A program made the translations under genes and the position numbers. This document shows positions 54,601 through 61,563 of a DNA stretch of 64,000 nucleotides, piece after piece. This stretch comes from Chitinophaga pendula (GTDB lineage Bacteria > Bacteroidota > Bacteroidia > Chitinophagales > Chitinophagaceae): contig NZ_CP077769.1 of NCBI RefSeq assembly GCF_020386615.1, positions 3,844,001 through 3,908,000 on the forward strand, read 5' to 3'. Within the stretch, counting starts at the first letter, position 1, and every line of letters begins with the position of its first letter. Below the pieces are notes generated by a model, which worked only from the letters and a program-made list of their open reading frames with translations, ran no database searches and was not told the DNA's origin.

Positions 54601-55656
54601 CTCGGCGCCAAGATTGGCAAGAACACAGAGATCTCTACTGCCAGTAACGTTACGCATACGATGCTGGAGATAGGTACGGAGTCGTTTATCGCGGATGCTG
54701 TTTCTTTAGGGGAAGAAGATATACGCGGACAGCGGCTGATACTGGAGAAGACGGTGATCGGCAATAAAAGTTTCGTCGGTAACAGCGCCCTGATCCCACA
54801 GGGCTATCAGCTCGGTGACAATATGCTGATCGGGGTACTTTCTGTGCCACCGACGGCAGCGCAGCTAGCCGAGGTGAAGGGAGGGGACTGGTTCGGTTCG
54901 CCTGCGATATCCTTGCCAGCCCGGCAGAACAGCGGGGAGTATCCGGCATCGCTGACTACGCGTCCCTCCTGGGGTCGGAAGCTGGCCCGAGGCATCATTG
55001 AGGCGCTTCGTATCATCCTTCCGCAGACTATTATTATCTGCTGCAGTGCTTTATTTATTGCCTATTGTCATGACCTGATCAAAGACCGTAAGTTCTTGCA
55101 GATAGCGGCGCAGTTGCCTAAATTCCCCCTTTACTACCTTTATTATATGGGCATGCCTGCTTTCCTGATTACGGTGGTACTTAAATGGATAGTAGCCGGC
55201 CGTTATAAGAAGGAGCAGCAGCCTATGTGGACGCATAAAGTATGGCGGAGTGAGGCGATCACTACCACTTATGAAGCGCTGGCGGTGCCTTTCCTGCTGG
55301 AATATATGAAGGGCACTCCTTTCTTACCCTCTTTGCTCCGGTTGTTGGGGGTAAAGACTGGCGAGCGGGTATGGCTTAATACGACAGATATTACGGAACA
55401 CGATATGGTGACCATCGGAGATGATACGGCGTTGAATGAAGACTGCGGCCCTCAGACGCACCTGTTTGAGGACCGGGTGATGAAAGTGGGTTCGGTGGTG
55501 ATCGGCAGCCGCTGCAGTATCGGCGCCCGTACGATCATTCTTTACGATTCTACCATTGGCGATGATGTACATGTGGAGCCTTTATCCCTGGTGATGAAAG
55601 GTGAAAACCTGGTAACCGGCAGCTCCTGGACGGGAAGCCCTGTCAGGCCTCTTTGA
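51676..55656 (+). CDS. Pls/PosA-family membrane nonribosomal peptide synthetase (epsilon-poly-amino-acid synthetase type)
   Basis: A 1326-residue protein of the same layout and length as epsilon-poly-L-lysine synthetase (about 1319). Residues 25-510 are an adenylation domain: TSGSTGKPKG near 167, YGPTETTV near 300, GRLDDQVKVRGYRIELGE near 410, catalytic Lys499. The specificity pocket read by eye is D213, M214, E217, H, I, A, S, V, T, K499; the acid at E217 (position 239 in GrsA) is typical for Orn/Lys-type substrates. A carrier domain follows with Ser559 (LGGHSLLA). The rest has six membrane segments and three left-handed beta-helix-like units that in Pls join the amino acids one by one. No condensation or thioesterase domain. 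The product would be a homopolymer of a basic amino acid; substrate is inference. Confidence 0.85.
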   Translation: MAQTLGMIKDSILTGAHHPEFIREETIADIFRQAAALYEDKTALIFGDQSLSYRQLDAWSDHIAAFIASKGIRPDAPVGVWHTRGLSLHAVILGIVKSGATYVPLDREMPEERVQVVLQEVGAVACFSDGAPQVSCPVFTVPERRDSYPSLPVPAGPGPDDRAYVLYTSGSTGKPKGIPIKQRHICHLIRSEQEVLGVRADDIVYQGFSVSFDMWCEETWISLSAGATLWVADAISAKSIDEISDILRRQRVTILHAVPSLLAIMDDNIPTLRIINAGGEACTTAVLNRWSKPGQNIFYNSYGPTETTVTATMAPLHPGDAISIGHPLPNYNLAVVDEQFNIVPCGQQGQLIISGPGVCDGYINRPELTREKFLDKPAGLAQLPGDRIYLSGDAVIMQEDGSIDFRGRLDDQVKVRGYRIELGEIEVKLHALPEVAAAAVAVKKDSAMQDQLVGYVTLKAGSSIPEHDMRAALTKVLPPYMIPLVIVTLDQMPRLSSGKIDRKSLPVPDALLQVREQAPVKVNPDDPLAVKVMAGLEYVFPERDITPESDFFTDLGGHSLLAATFSSWLRNEAGISYASLKDIYTHRPIKNLIEAWEQTAQKGVREQTMFHKVPRLRYFLCGVMQALSLLVIYGLFAIQIFIPYLGYYYVIAETESLTAARGWALLVAIGMFCVIPPFFSFFSIICKWLILGKAKEGDYPLWGSYYFRYWLVTNIMRLVPSQFLNGTPLYPFYLRMLGAKIAPDAQLSSLTIGAHDLVEIGTDASLSSQVVLNNMTVENGLMKLRKIRIGAHAYIGGSAVLAGGSTVGDWGELQDLSYLPADQTIQPYEVWKGSPAEKIAQKGPGDIPAPLSVGLFKRKSYGLLYSLLLIIFPVIILLPLLPVIEILNYLDTNASDYDFSYFIHVPLVTIVYVLTYLFETVLLSRLLLWGIKPGVYPVYSAAYIRKWLSDQLISVSLIVLHPIYATIYVSGFFKLLGAKIGKNTEISTASNVTHTMLEIGTESFIADAVSLGEEDIRGQRLILEKTVIGNKSFVGNSALIPQGYQLGDNMLIGVLSVPPTAAQLAEVKGGDWFGSPAISLPARQNSGEYPASLTTRPSWGRKLARGIIEALRIILPQTIIICCSALFIAYCHDLIKDRKFLQIAAQLPKFPLYYLYYMGMPAFLITVVLKWIVAGRYKKEQQPMWTHKVWRSEAITTTYEALAVPFLLEYMKGTPFLPSLLRLLGVKTGERVWLNTTDITEHDMVTIGDDTALNEDCGPQTHLFEDRVMKVGSVVIGSRCSIGARTIILYDSTIGDDVHVEPLSLVMKGENLVTGSSWTGSPVRPL

Positions 55657-55790
55657 GGGGGTATTGCTCTTCTTTACCCGATTTTTCGGGGTCCGAAGCG
55701 TCCATTTCGGCACCTTATATGTCCGGTTAACGGATCTACCGCTGGTCATCCCAGGTCAGCGGCGCTACCTTCGTTTTAAACAACGGAGTT

Positions 55791-56759
55791 ATGAAAGAAT
55801 CCAACCGTACCCTCAACAAAAAGATATACCTGTTAGCCGGATTGCTGGCGATAGTGGCGTTGGCTATACAGGGTTTCGCCCCCCGCATCACTCACCCACC
55901 TATCACCAGCGCTTTTCAGGCGCCGGACTCGGTGACACAAATACTTAAAAGAGCCTGTTACGACTGTCACTCCAACGAGACGCGGCTAAAGTGGTATGAC
56001 CAGGTAGCTCCTTTCTCCTGGTTAGTGAACGAACATATTCAAAAAGGCAGGTCCCGTTTCAATTTCTCGTCATGGGATAGTCTGTCTGCTGCGGACCAGC
56101 AGGTAAAACTATGGGAGATGGTCAATATGGCGGAGCAAGGTAAAATGCCGCTGCCCTCCTATGCGGCCATACATCCGGAGGCTAAGGTGTCTGCACAGGA
56201 TATCGGCGTGTTGAAAGCGTATGTGCGTTCGCTGGCGACACCTATACTTACGGACTCCAGCAAGCGGCAGGCCGTGCAGGCGGAGCGGGACGACTACAAA
56301 AAGCGCCAGGATACGGCCAAGACCTTACCTACCTCGCTCAACGGCATCAAATATATCCCCGACTTTCAGCAATGGCAGGTACTGGTGACCACCAGCCGAT
56401 TTGATAATAACACGACCCGTGTCGTATATGGTAATGACATTGCCGTAAAGGCTATCCGGGAAAATCATCTTAACCCATGGCCGGAGGGCAGCACCATCGT
56501 CAAAGTGGTCTGGAATAACCTGGAAGACGGTAAAGGCGATGTACGCCCCGGTACCTTCAATAACGTGCAGATCATGATCAAAGACAACAAGCGGTTCCCG
56601 GAAACTAAAGGCTGGGGATTTGCCAGGTTCAACGGGGTTCATCTCACCAATTATGGTAAAACCGCTCAGTTGGGTAATGACTGCTTTACCTGTCATAAGA
56701 TTGCGAAAGATTATGGTTATGTATTTGACATCCCGGTAACCAAGGCATCACAACGATAA
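55791..56759 (+). CDS. Di-heme protein: heme-binding domain plus cytochrome P460-like domain
   Basis: A 322-residue membrane-anchored protein (LLAGLLAIVALAIQGF near the N-terminus). The first half is the Haem_bd domain with CYDCH (Cys56, Cys59, His60), then SNETRLKWYDQVAPFSWLV and GKMPLPSYAAIHPEA in pieces. The second half (about 165-322) resembles cytochrome P460: VVYGNDIAVKAI, PWPEGSTIVKVVW, GWGFARFNG, and a terminal CFTCH (Cys298, Cys301, His302). It faces the periplasm and probably handles small nitrogen or sulfur substrates or electrons. It starts 134 bases after the synthetase and is followed within 24 bases by a small lipoprotein. Confidence 0.88.
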   Translation: MKESNRTLNKKIYLLAGLLAIVALAIQGFAPRITHPPITSAFQAPDSVTQILKRACYDCHSNETRLKWYDQVAPFSWLVNEHIQKGRSRFNFSSWDSLSAADQQVKLWEMVNMAEQGKMPLPSYAAIHPEAKVSAQDIGVLKAYVRSLATPILTDSSKRQAVQAERDDYKKRQDTAKTLPTSLNGIKYIPDFQQWQVLVTTSRFDNNTTRVVYGNDIAVKAIRENHLNPWPEGSTIVKVVWNNLEDGKGDVRPGTFNNVQIMIKDNKRFPETKGWGFARFNGVHLTNYGKTAQLGNDCFTCHKIAKDYGYVFDIPVTKASQR

Positions 56760-56783
56760 CCGTCACCCATAAAATCAACAGAC

Positions 56784-57224
56784 ATGAAACTTTCGATGCT
56801 CATTATACCCATTTTTTTGCTGGCGACGGCCTGCGGTAAGGCTCCTGCCCCCGGTGCGCGGGAAGTATACGATGCGCAAGGCCAGGAGGTGATTACCACG
56901 AGGTCCAACAGAGCCCAACATTTCCTGGCTATCCTTTATGGTAATGCAACTGCCCGTAAGAGCGCCCTGGAGGCGGATAGCGTACCTATGGCCGGCGCAG
57001 CCTATACGCTCGTGACCTGGGAAGAGGCAAGTAACCGATACTGGTATGGCAGTTACATCAACGGAGATATCCGTTCTGTAGAAAAGGTACATGTACAAGC
57101 CAATACAGACGGCACTGTCACCCCTTTGTATCAGCTGGTAAAAGGTAAGGTCAGCGGTCCCGAATCTAACGTCCCGGACAGGATCAAGTGGATATTGGCG
57201 CAACAACCATTAATCTTCCCTTAG
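56784..57224 (+). CDS. Hypothetical lipoprotein
   Basis: A 146-residue protein with a clear lipobox (MLIIPIFLLATACGKAP). The mature part is a small alpha/beta domain with TTRSNRAQHFLAILYGNA, YTLVTWEEASNRYWYGSYING in pieces, and a C-terminal VPDRIKWILAQQPLIFP. No family recognised. It lies 24 bases after the P460-like gene and was probably transcribed with it, so a role in that redox unit is possible. The 133 bases to the next gene show no terminator. Confidence 0.75.
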   Translation: MKLSMLIIPIFLLATACGKAPAPGAREVYDAQGQEVITTRSNRAQHFLAILYGNATARKSALEADSVPMAGAAYTLVTWEEASNRYWYGSYINGDIRSVEKVHVQANTDGTVTPLYQLVKGKVSGPESNVPDRIKWILAQQPLIFP

Positions 57225-57357
57225 CCGGCACCTCCCCTTTTCCGGATGTACACCGATCGATTTCGCGGCATCCTGTGTATCTTCGTCATCCGGAACGGGC
57301 ATCGTTTATACATCAACAACCGGTAAAACGATACTAGTCTTACCATCTTACAAAGGC

Positions 57358-58380
57358 ATGAAAAACATTAATTTCAGGATCTCTCCTATTATCATATGGG
57401 TTAGTTCTATTTTCCTGGGTCTGCTGGCTTCAGTACCCCATATTGCGGAACACCGCTTTAACACGCTCGATGCATTAGTGAATTCGACCATCACGTGCCT
57501 ATTTTCGTTGTTTGTATGGTATTATAATATCTATACCCTTCCGCGCAACAGTTCCCGGAAAAGTCCCGGAGGCTTTTCTTATACCAAACTTATCACCAGC
57601 CTGGTGATCGGTATCTTCGTCATGTTTGGCCTGGCGATCGCGCAGCAATATATATTGTCGCATCTCCACTTTGGCGCTGTAATGCTGATGGTAGAGGTAA
57701 GAGGTATCCTGATCAACCTGGTATTCTATTTACTGATACACCTGCTGTTCCAGAACTATAAGAATCAACAGGTGAGCCTGGAGCTGGAACGGACGAAAGC
57801 TAATAATCTCGGGGCTCAGTATGAGTTACTGAAGCAGCAGATCAACCCGCATTTTCTTTTTAACAGCCTCAATACACTGAAGGCCATGGTGGAGACCAGC
57901 GATAAAAACACGGTGGAGTTCATCCTCAAGCTGGCGGATTTTTACCGTTTTACGCTGGAAAGCCGTAAGCTGGACCTTATACAGGTATCCAATGAAATGG
58001 AGATCGTAGATGCTTATCTTTTCCTGTTGAAAGAAAGGTTTGAAGACGGATTTATCTGTACCAATACCATTTCGCCCGCCCATCTTAATACGCTGATCCC
58101 TCCATTTACACTACAGCTGCTGATCGAGAATTGTATCAAACACAATATCGTTTCGCTGGAGCGGCCCTTACATATCCATCTGTATTCAGAAGAAGATGCT
58201 ATTGTGATAGAAAACCCGGTGCAGCTGAAGAGGATAGAAGAGGAGACGTCATTGGGAGTGGGCTTAAAAAACATCAATCTGCGGTATGTTCACCTGCTGG
58301 ATAAACAGATAGAAATCATCAGTACTAAAGAAACATTCAAAGTAAAATTGCCTGTCATTCATGAATATTATCATCATTGA
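57358..58380 (+). CDS. LytS-type sensor histidine kinase
   Basis: A 340-residue kinase: four membrane helices in the first 135 residues (IIIWVSSIFLGLLASVP, TCLFSLFVWYYNIYTLP, LITSLVIGIFVMFGLAIAQQ in part, ILINLVFYLLIHLLF), then the His_kinase domain with His165 in QINPHFLFNSLNTLKAM and the ATPase part (LLIENCIKHNIVSLERP, GVGLKNINLRY). No extracytoplasmic sensor domain. The gene overlaps its response regulator by 20 bases, a sign of translational coupling. It is the second such pair in the window, different in sequence from the one at 36364. Confidence 0.94.
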   Translation: MKNINFRISPIIIWVSSIFLGLLASVPHIAEHRFNTLDALVNSTITCLFSLFVWYYNIYTLPRNSSRKSPGGFSYTKLITSLVIGIFVMFGLAIAQQYILSHLHFGAVMLMVEVRGILINLVFYLLIHLLFQNYKNQQVSLELERTKANNLGAQYELLKQQINPHFLFNSLNTLKAMVETSDKNTVEFILKLADFYRFTLESRKLDLIQVSNEMEIVDAYLFLLKERFEDGFICTNTISPAHLNTLIPPFTLQLLIENCIKHNIVSLERPLHIHLYSEEDAIVIENPVQLKRIEEETSLGVGLKNINLRYVHLLDKQIEIISTKETFKVKLPVIHEYYHH

Positions 58381-59125
58381 GGATGAAATAAAAACGGCCC
58401 GTTCGCTTGAAAATCATATCACTGCTATCAAGCCGGAAGCTAATATCATTGCGAAGTTGCAAAGTATAGAGCGTTCTGTTTTGTTCTTCTCTGAAAATCC
58501 GCATCCTGACCTGGTATTTATGGATATCCAGCTTTCTGACGGACTCTGTTTCGAGATCCTGAAGTCGGTGAAGATCACTTGTCCGATCATTTTCTGTACT
58601 GCTTTTGACGAGTATTCGCTGGAAGCATTCAAATCGAATGGGATTGACTACGTACTCAAGCCATTTTCGAAAGACGATATTGCTGCAGCGCTGAAAAAGG
58701 TGGATGAGTTCAAGAGTTTTTTCCAGCAGGATTCGGGTCCCGATCTGAATAACCTGCTGTCTAAGATCATACCGCCGGCGGCGACTAAAAAGAACTTTCT
58801 GGTATTCAAAAATCAGAAGTACGTGAACGTACCTACGGATACTATTGCATTCTTTTACATCAAATTTGAGGCTACCATTATCAGATGTTTTGACCAGCAG
58901 GAATATTCCATTAACCAGTCATTAGACCAGGTGGCCAGCATGTTGTCGCCGGAGCAGTTTTTCCGGTTGAACAGGCAGTTCCTGATCAATTTTAATGCGG
59001 TAAAAGAGGTAGAACACTATTTTCAGCGTAAGCTGTTGGTACAGCTGACCATTCCCACACCGGAGAAGCTGCTGATCAATAAGGAGAAGGTACATACTTT
59101 CCTGAATTGGTTGGAGAACCGCTAG
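58361..59125 (+). CDS. LytTR-family response regulator
   Basis: A 254-residue regulator. Receiver: MNIIIIEDE, phospho-Asp55 in LVFMDIQLSDG, and Lys in YVLKPFSKDDIAAAL. A spacer of about 20 residues is followed by LytTR (FLVFKNQKYVNVPTDTIAFFYI, SPEQFFRLNRQFLINFN). It overlaps the kinase gene by 20 bases and is followed by a strong terminator, so the pair forms one unit. Target genes cannot be identified; the di-heme/lipoprotein unit before it is the nearest candidate. Confidence 0.94.
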   Translation: MNIIIIEDEIKTARSLENHITAIKPEANIIAKLQSIERSVLFFSENPHPDLVFMDIQLSDGLCFEILKSVKITCPIIFCTAFDEYSLEAFKSNGIDYVLKPFSKDDIAAALKKVDEFKSFFQQDSGPDLNNLLSKIIPPAATKKNFLVFKNQKYVNVPTDTIAFFYIKFEATIIRCFDQQEYSINQSLDQVASMLSPEQFFRLNRQFLINFNAVKEVEHYFQRKLLVQLTIPTPEKLLINKEKVHTFLNWLENR

Positions 59126-59156
59126 ACATTTCTTTTCTTGTACGACCCACAATACC

Positions 59157-59183
59157 GCCCGGCCAGATGGCCGGGCTTTTTTT
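59157..59183 (+). terminator. Terminator of the kinase/regulator operon
   Basis: Stem GCCCGGCCA / TGGCCGGGC, loop of two to four bases, then seven Ts. A textbook rho-independent terminator 31 bases past the stop. Confidence 0.92.
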
Positions 59184-59343
59184 ATGTAGCTATACATCTG
59201 CCGGCACCTCCTTATTTTTTGAGCCGCCCGTTTGTCCACTTCCCCTCCTACTTTGTCTCCTTAGCCAACGTACACCTTGATACCCGTTCTGCAACGAAAT
59301 ACTTTTGGTACATCATTAAACATCTATTCAAAACGCGATCACT

Positions 59344-60261
59344 ATGCATACAGTAAACACCACGATCTCCCGTTATTTCTCTGCCGACCGCCTGAGTAAT
59401 ATCTTCTCCGGTAAAGGTATCTGTACCCTGGCAATGGTATCCCTGATGGGCATCAGCCAGCAAAGCTATGCGCAGGTACCCGGACTACCCAACAGCAGCC
59501 CCAGCCAGACGATTACCCAGGAATTGGGACTAGGTAAAGTAGAAGTAGCCTACTCCCGGCCAAGTGTAAATGGCAGGAAGGTATTTGGCGATCTCGTTCC
59601 TTACGATGCAGTATGGAGGACCGGTGCTAATACCGCTACCAAAATCACCTTCTCGGGGGATGTGACGATAGCGGGCAATAAGATCCCGGCAGGTACTTAC
59701 TCGCTATTCAGCATTCCAGGTAAAAACGAGTGGACGATCATCCTGAATAAAGCGGTTAATGTCTGGGGAGCATTTACCTACAAGCAGGCAGAGGATCTGC
59801 TACGCTTCAAAGTGAAAGCAGCGTCCCTGAAAGAAAAACAGGAGACATTCACCATATTGTTTGACAATGCTACTACGCAGGCCGTAGACCTGCGCCTGTT
59901 GTGGGAACATACCACCGTGCCGGTACATATCACCGTTAATGATGACGACCGTATCATGGCTACGATAGAAGAACTGATGCAGGCTCCCAGTATTTCCAAC
60001 CTGGCATACTTCAATGCCATACAGTACTACTACCTGCATGAAAAGGATACAGAAAAAGCACTGCAATGGATCAGCAAAGCCAAAAAAGACTTCCCGAAGA
60101 ATGCTTCCTACCAGTTATTTGAAGCCCGTTTTCTGTTGAGAAAAGGCGACAAAGAAGGTGTGCAGCAAGCGGTGCAGGAAGGGATTAAGGTTGCTACGGA
60201 AAATGATGGCGCGGACCGGATCCCTCTGCTTAAAGCAGTACTTAAACAAGCCTCCCATTAA
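59344..60261 (+). CDS. Exported DUF2911 protein
   Basis: A 305-residue protein with a long signal region ending QQSYAQ. Family blocks: LGLGKVEVAYSRPSVNGRKVFG, VPYDAVWRTGANTATKITF, IPAGTYSLFSIPGKNEWTIILNK in pieces. These make the DUF2911 beta domain that is common in Bacteroidota. The second half (from about 205) contains TPR-like helices (EDTEKALQWISKAKKDFPKN type). Function unknown; periplasmic. It is the first gene after the terminator and is followed within 29 bases by a DsbD N-domain gene, so it may be part of the thiol-redox cluster. Confidence 0.88.
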   Translation: MHTVNTTISRYFSADRLSNIFSGKGICTLAMVSLMGISQQSYAQVPGLPNSSPSQTITQELGLGKVEVAYSRPSVNGRKVFGDLVPYDAVWRTGANTATKITFSGDVTIAGNKIPAGTYSLFSIPGKNEWTIILNKAVNVWGAFTYKQAEDLLRFKVKAASLKEKQETFTILFDNATTQAVDLRLLWEHTTVPVHITVNDDDRIMATIEELMQAPSISNLAYFNAIQYYYLHEKDTEKALQWISKAKKDFPKNASYQLFEARFLLRKGDKEGVQQAVQEGIKVATENDGADRIPLLKAVLKQASH

Positions 60262-60290
60262 TCGCTATTCTCACCCACAAAAAAGAAGAC

Positions 60291-60737
60291 ATGAAAAAGT
60301 TACTTATCTGTTCTCTGATCCTGCTGGCAGCCTTATCTGCCAGCAGCCAGATACTCAAGCCGGTCAAGTGGAGTTATGCAGCCCGAAAGACCAGTGCTAC
60401 TACGGCAACCTTGTATTTCAAAGCCACCATTGAAAAAGGATGGCACATATATTCCAGTCAGGTAGCAGCAGGCGGACCTATCAAAACATCTTTTACCCTT
60501 ACCCCTTCTGCCGCATTTGAGCTGGCGGGGGGCATCGCCGAGCCTACGCCACTTAAAAAGTTTGAAGAAGCCTTCAATATGCCGGTCACCTACTTTGAGA
60601 AAAGTGTTGTATTTGAGCAGCGGTTATCACTGAAGGTACCTACCACCATTATACAAGGGTCGCTTGAATATATGGTTTGTAGCGACCGCCAATGTTTACC
60701 ACCGGAGACCGTGAAGTTCTCTATTCCTATTAAATGA
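60291..60737 (+). CDS. Stand-alone DsbD N-terminal (alpha) domain protein, periplasmic
   Basis: A 148-residue exported protein (signal ICSLILLAALSASSQ). Its single domain matches the DsbD-alpha immunoglobulin-like fold: EKGWHIYSSQVAAGGPIKTSF in pieces, a GSLEYMVCSDRQCLPPETVKF end with the Cys pair CSDRQC. In full DsbD this domain passes electrons from the membrane part to DsbC/TlpA-type proteins. Here it is separate from the transmembrane DsbD at 61564-63261, two genes downstream. It would act as the periplasmic shuttle. Confidence 0.88.
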   Translation: MKKLLICSLILLAALSASSQILKPVKWSYAARKTSATTATLYFKATIEKGWHIYSSQVAAGGPIKTSFTLTPSAAFELAGGIAEPTPLKKFEEAFNMPVTYFEKSVVFEQRLSLKVPTTIIQGSLEYMVCSDRQCLPPETVKFSIPIK

Positions 60738-60755
60738 CCATTAAAGATCCAGACA

Positions 60756-61529
60756 ATGAATACGAAACCAGTCTTACTGCTATTTGCAGCATTAATAATA
60801 GTACTTACGGCCACCGCCGCCTATATCGACATGAAACGTACCCCTGCTATCGGCGGCAAACAACTGGCAGACAGTACCCAGGGATTTGCGGTAGTGGAGT
60901 TATTCACTTCCGAAGGTTGTTCCAGCTGTCCTCCTGCCGATGCGCTGATGGAAAGAATAGAAAAGGAAAACAAGAATAAACAGATATACATCCTTGCTTT
61001 TCATGTGGACTACTGGGATCACCAGGGATGGAAAGACCCCTTCAGTAATCCTGCCTATACGGCGCGTCAGCAACGTTATGCAGAATGGTTGCGGCTTGGC
61101 TCCCTGTATACGCCCCAGGTGGTGATAAACGGTGCAACCGAGTATGTGGGAAGCGATCAACAGCTGATACTTCGTGCCATCGCAGCCGGTTTATCCAAGC
61201 CAGGTATGGGACAGCTGTCATTGAATACTCAGGTACAGGGCAGTAAATTACAGGTCGGCTATCAAGCTCCCGGACAGGATAAAAAAGAAGAGCTGGTGCT
61301 GGCAGTAGTTCGCAAAAACGGAGCCAGCGATGTAGAGGCAGGAGAAAATACAGGGAGACACCTGTCGCATGTACAAATCGTTCAGCAGTTGCAGGTAGTT
61401 CCTGCCGGCAACCATGAGGTGACTTTTACGCTACCATCCGATTTCAGGCAATACCAGTGGGAAGTGATAGGTTTTCTTCAGCATAAAGGGAATGGCCTCA
61501 TCACCCGCGCCGCCAGATCCCCACTCTGA
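60756..61529 (+). CDS. DUF1223 thioredoxin-like protein
   Basis: A 257-residue protein with an N-terminal signal/anchor (VLLLFAALIIVLTATAAYI). DUF1223 marks: VELFTSEGCSSCPPAD with a CSSC redox pair near residue 55, FHVDYWDHQGWKDPFS, YTPQVVINGATEYVGSD. The fold is thioredoxin-like; function is not established, but the conserved CxxC and location between DsbD genes point to periplasmic thiol exchange. It overlaps no neighbour; spacing to the flanking genes is 18 and 34 bases, indicating one transcript. Confidence 0.9.
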   Translation: MNTKPVLLLFAALIIVLTATAAYIDMKRTPAIGGKQLADSTQGFAVVELFTSEGCSSCPPADALMERIEKENKNKQIYILAFHVDYWDHQGWKDPFSNPAYTARQQRYAEWLRLGSLYTPQVVINGATEYVGSDQQLILRAIAAGLSKPGMGQLSLNTQVQGSKLQVGYQAPGQDKKEELVLAVVRKNGASDVEAGENTGRHLSHVQIVQQLQVVPAGNHEVTFTLPSDFRQYQWEVIGFLQHKGNGLITRAARSPL

Positions 61530-61563
61530 CAATTCCTCAATAAGTATATAAAAGGCCATTAAC

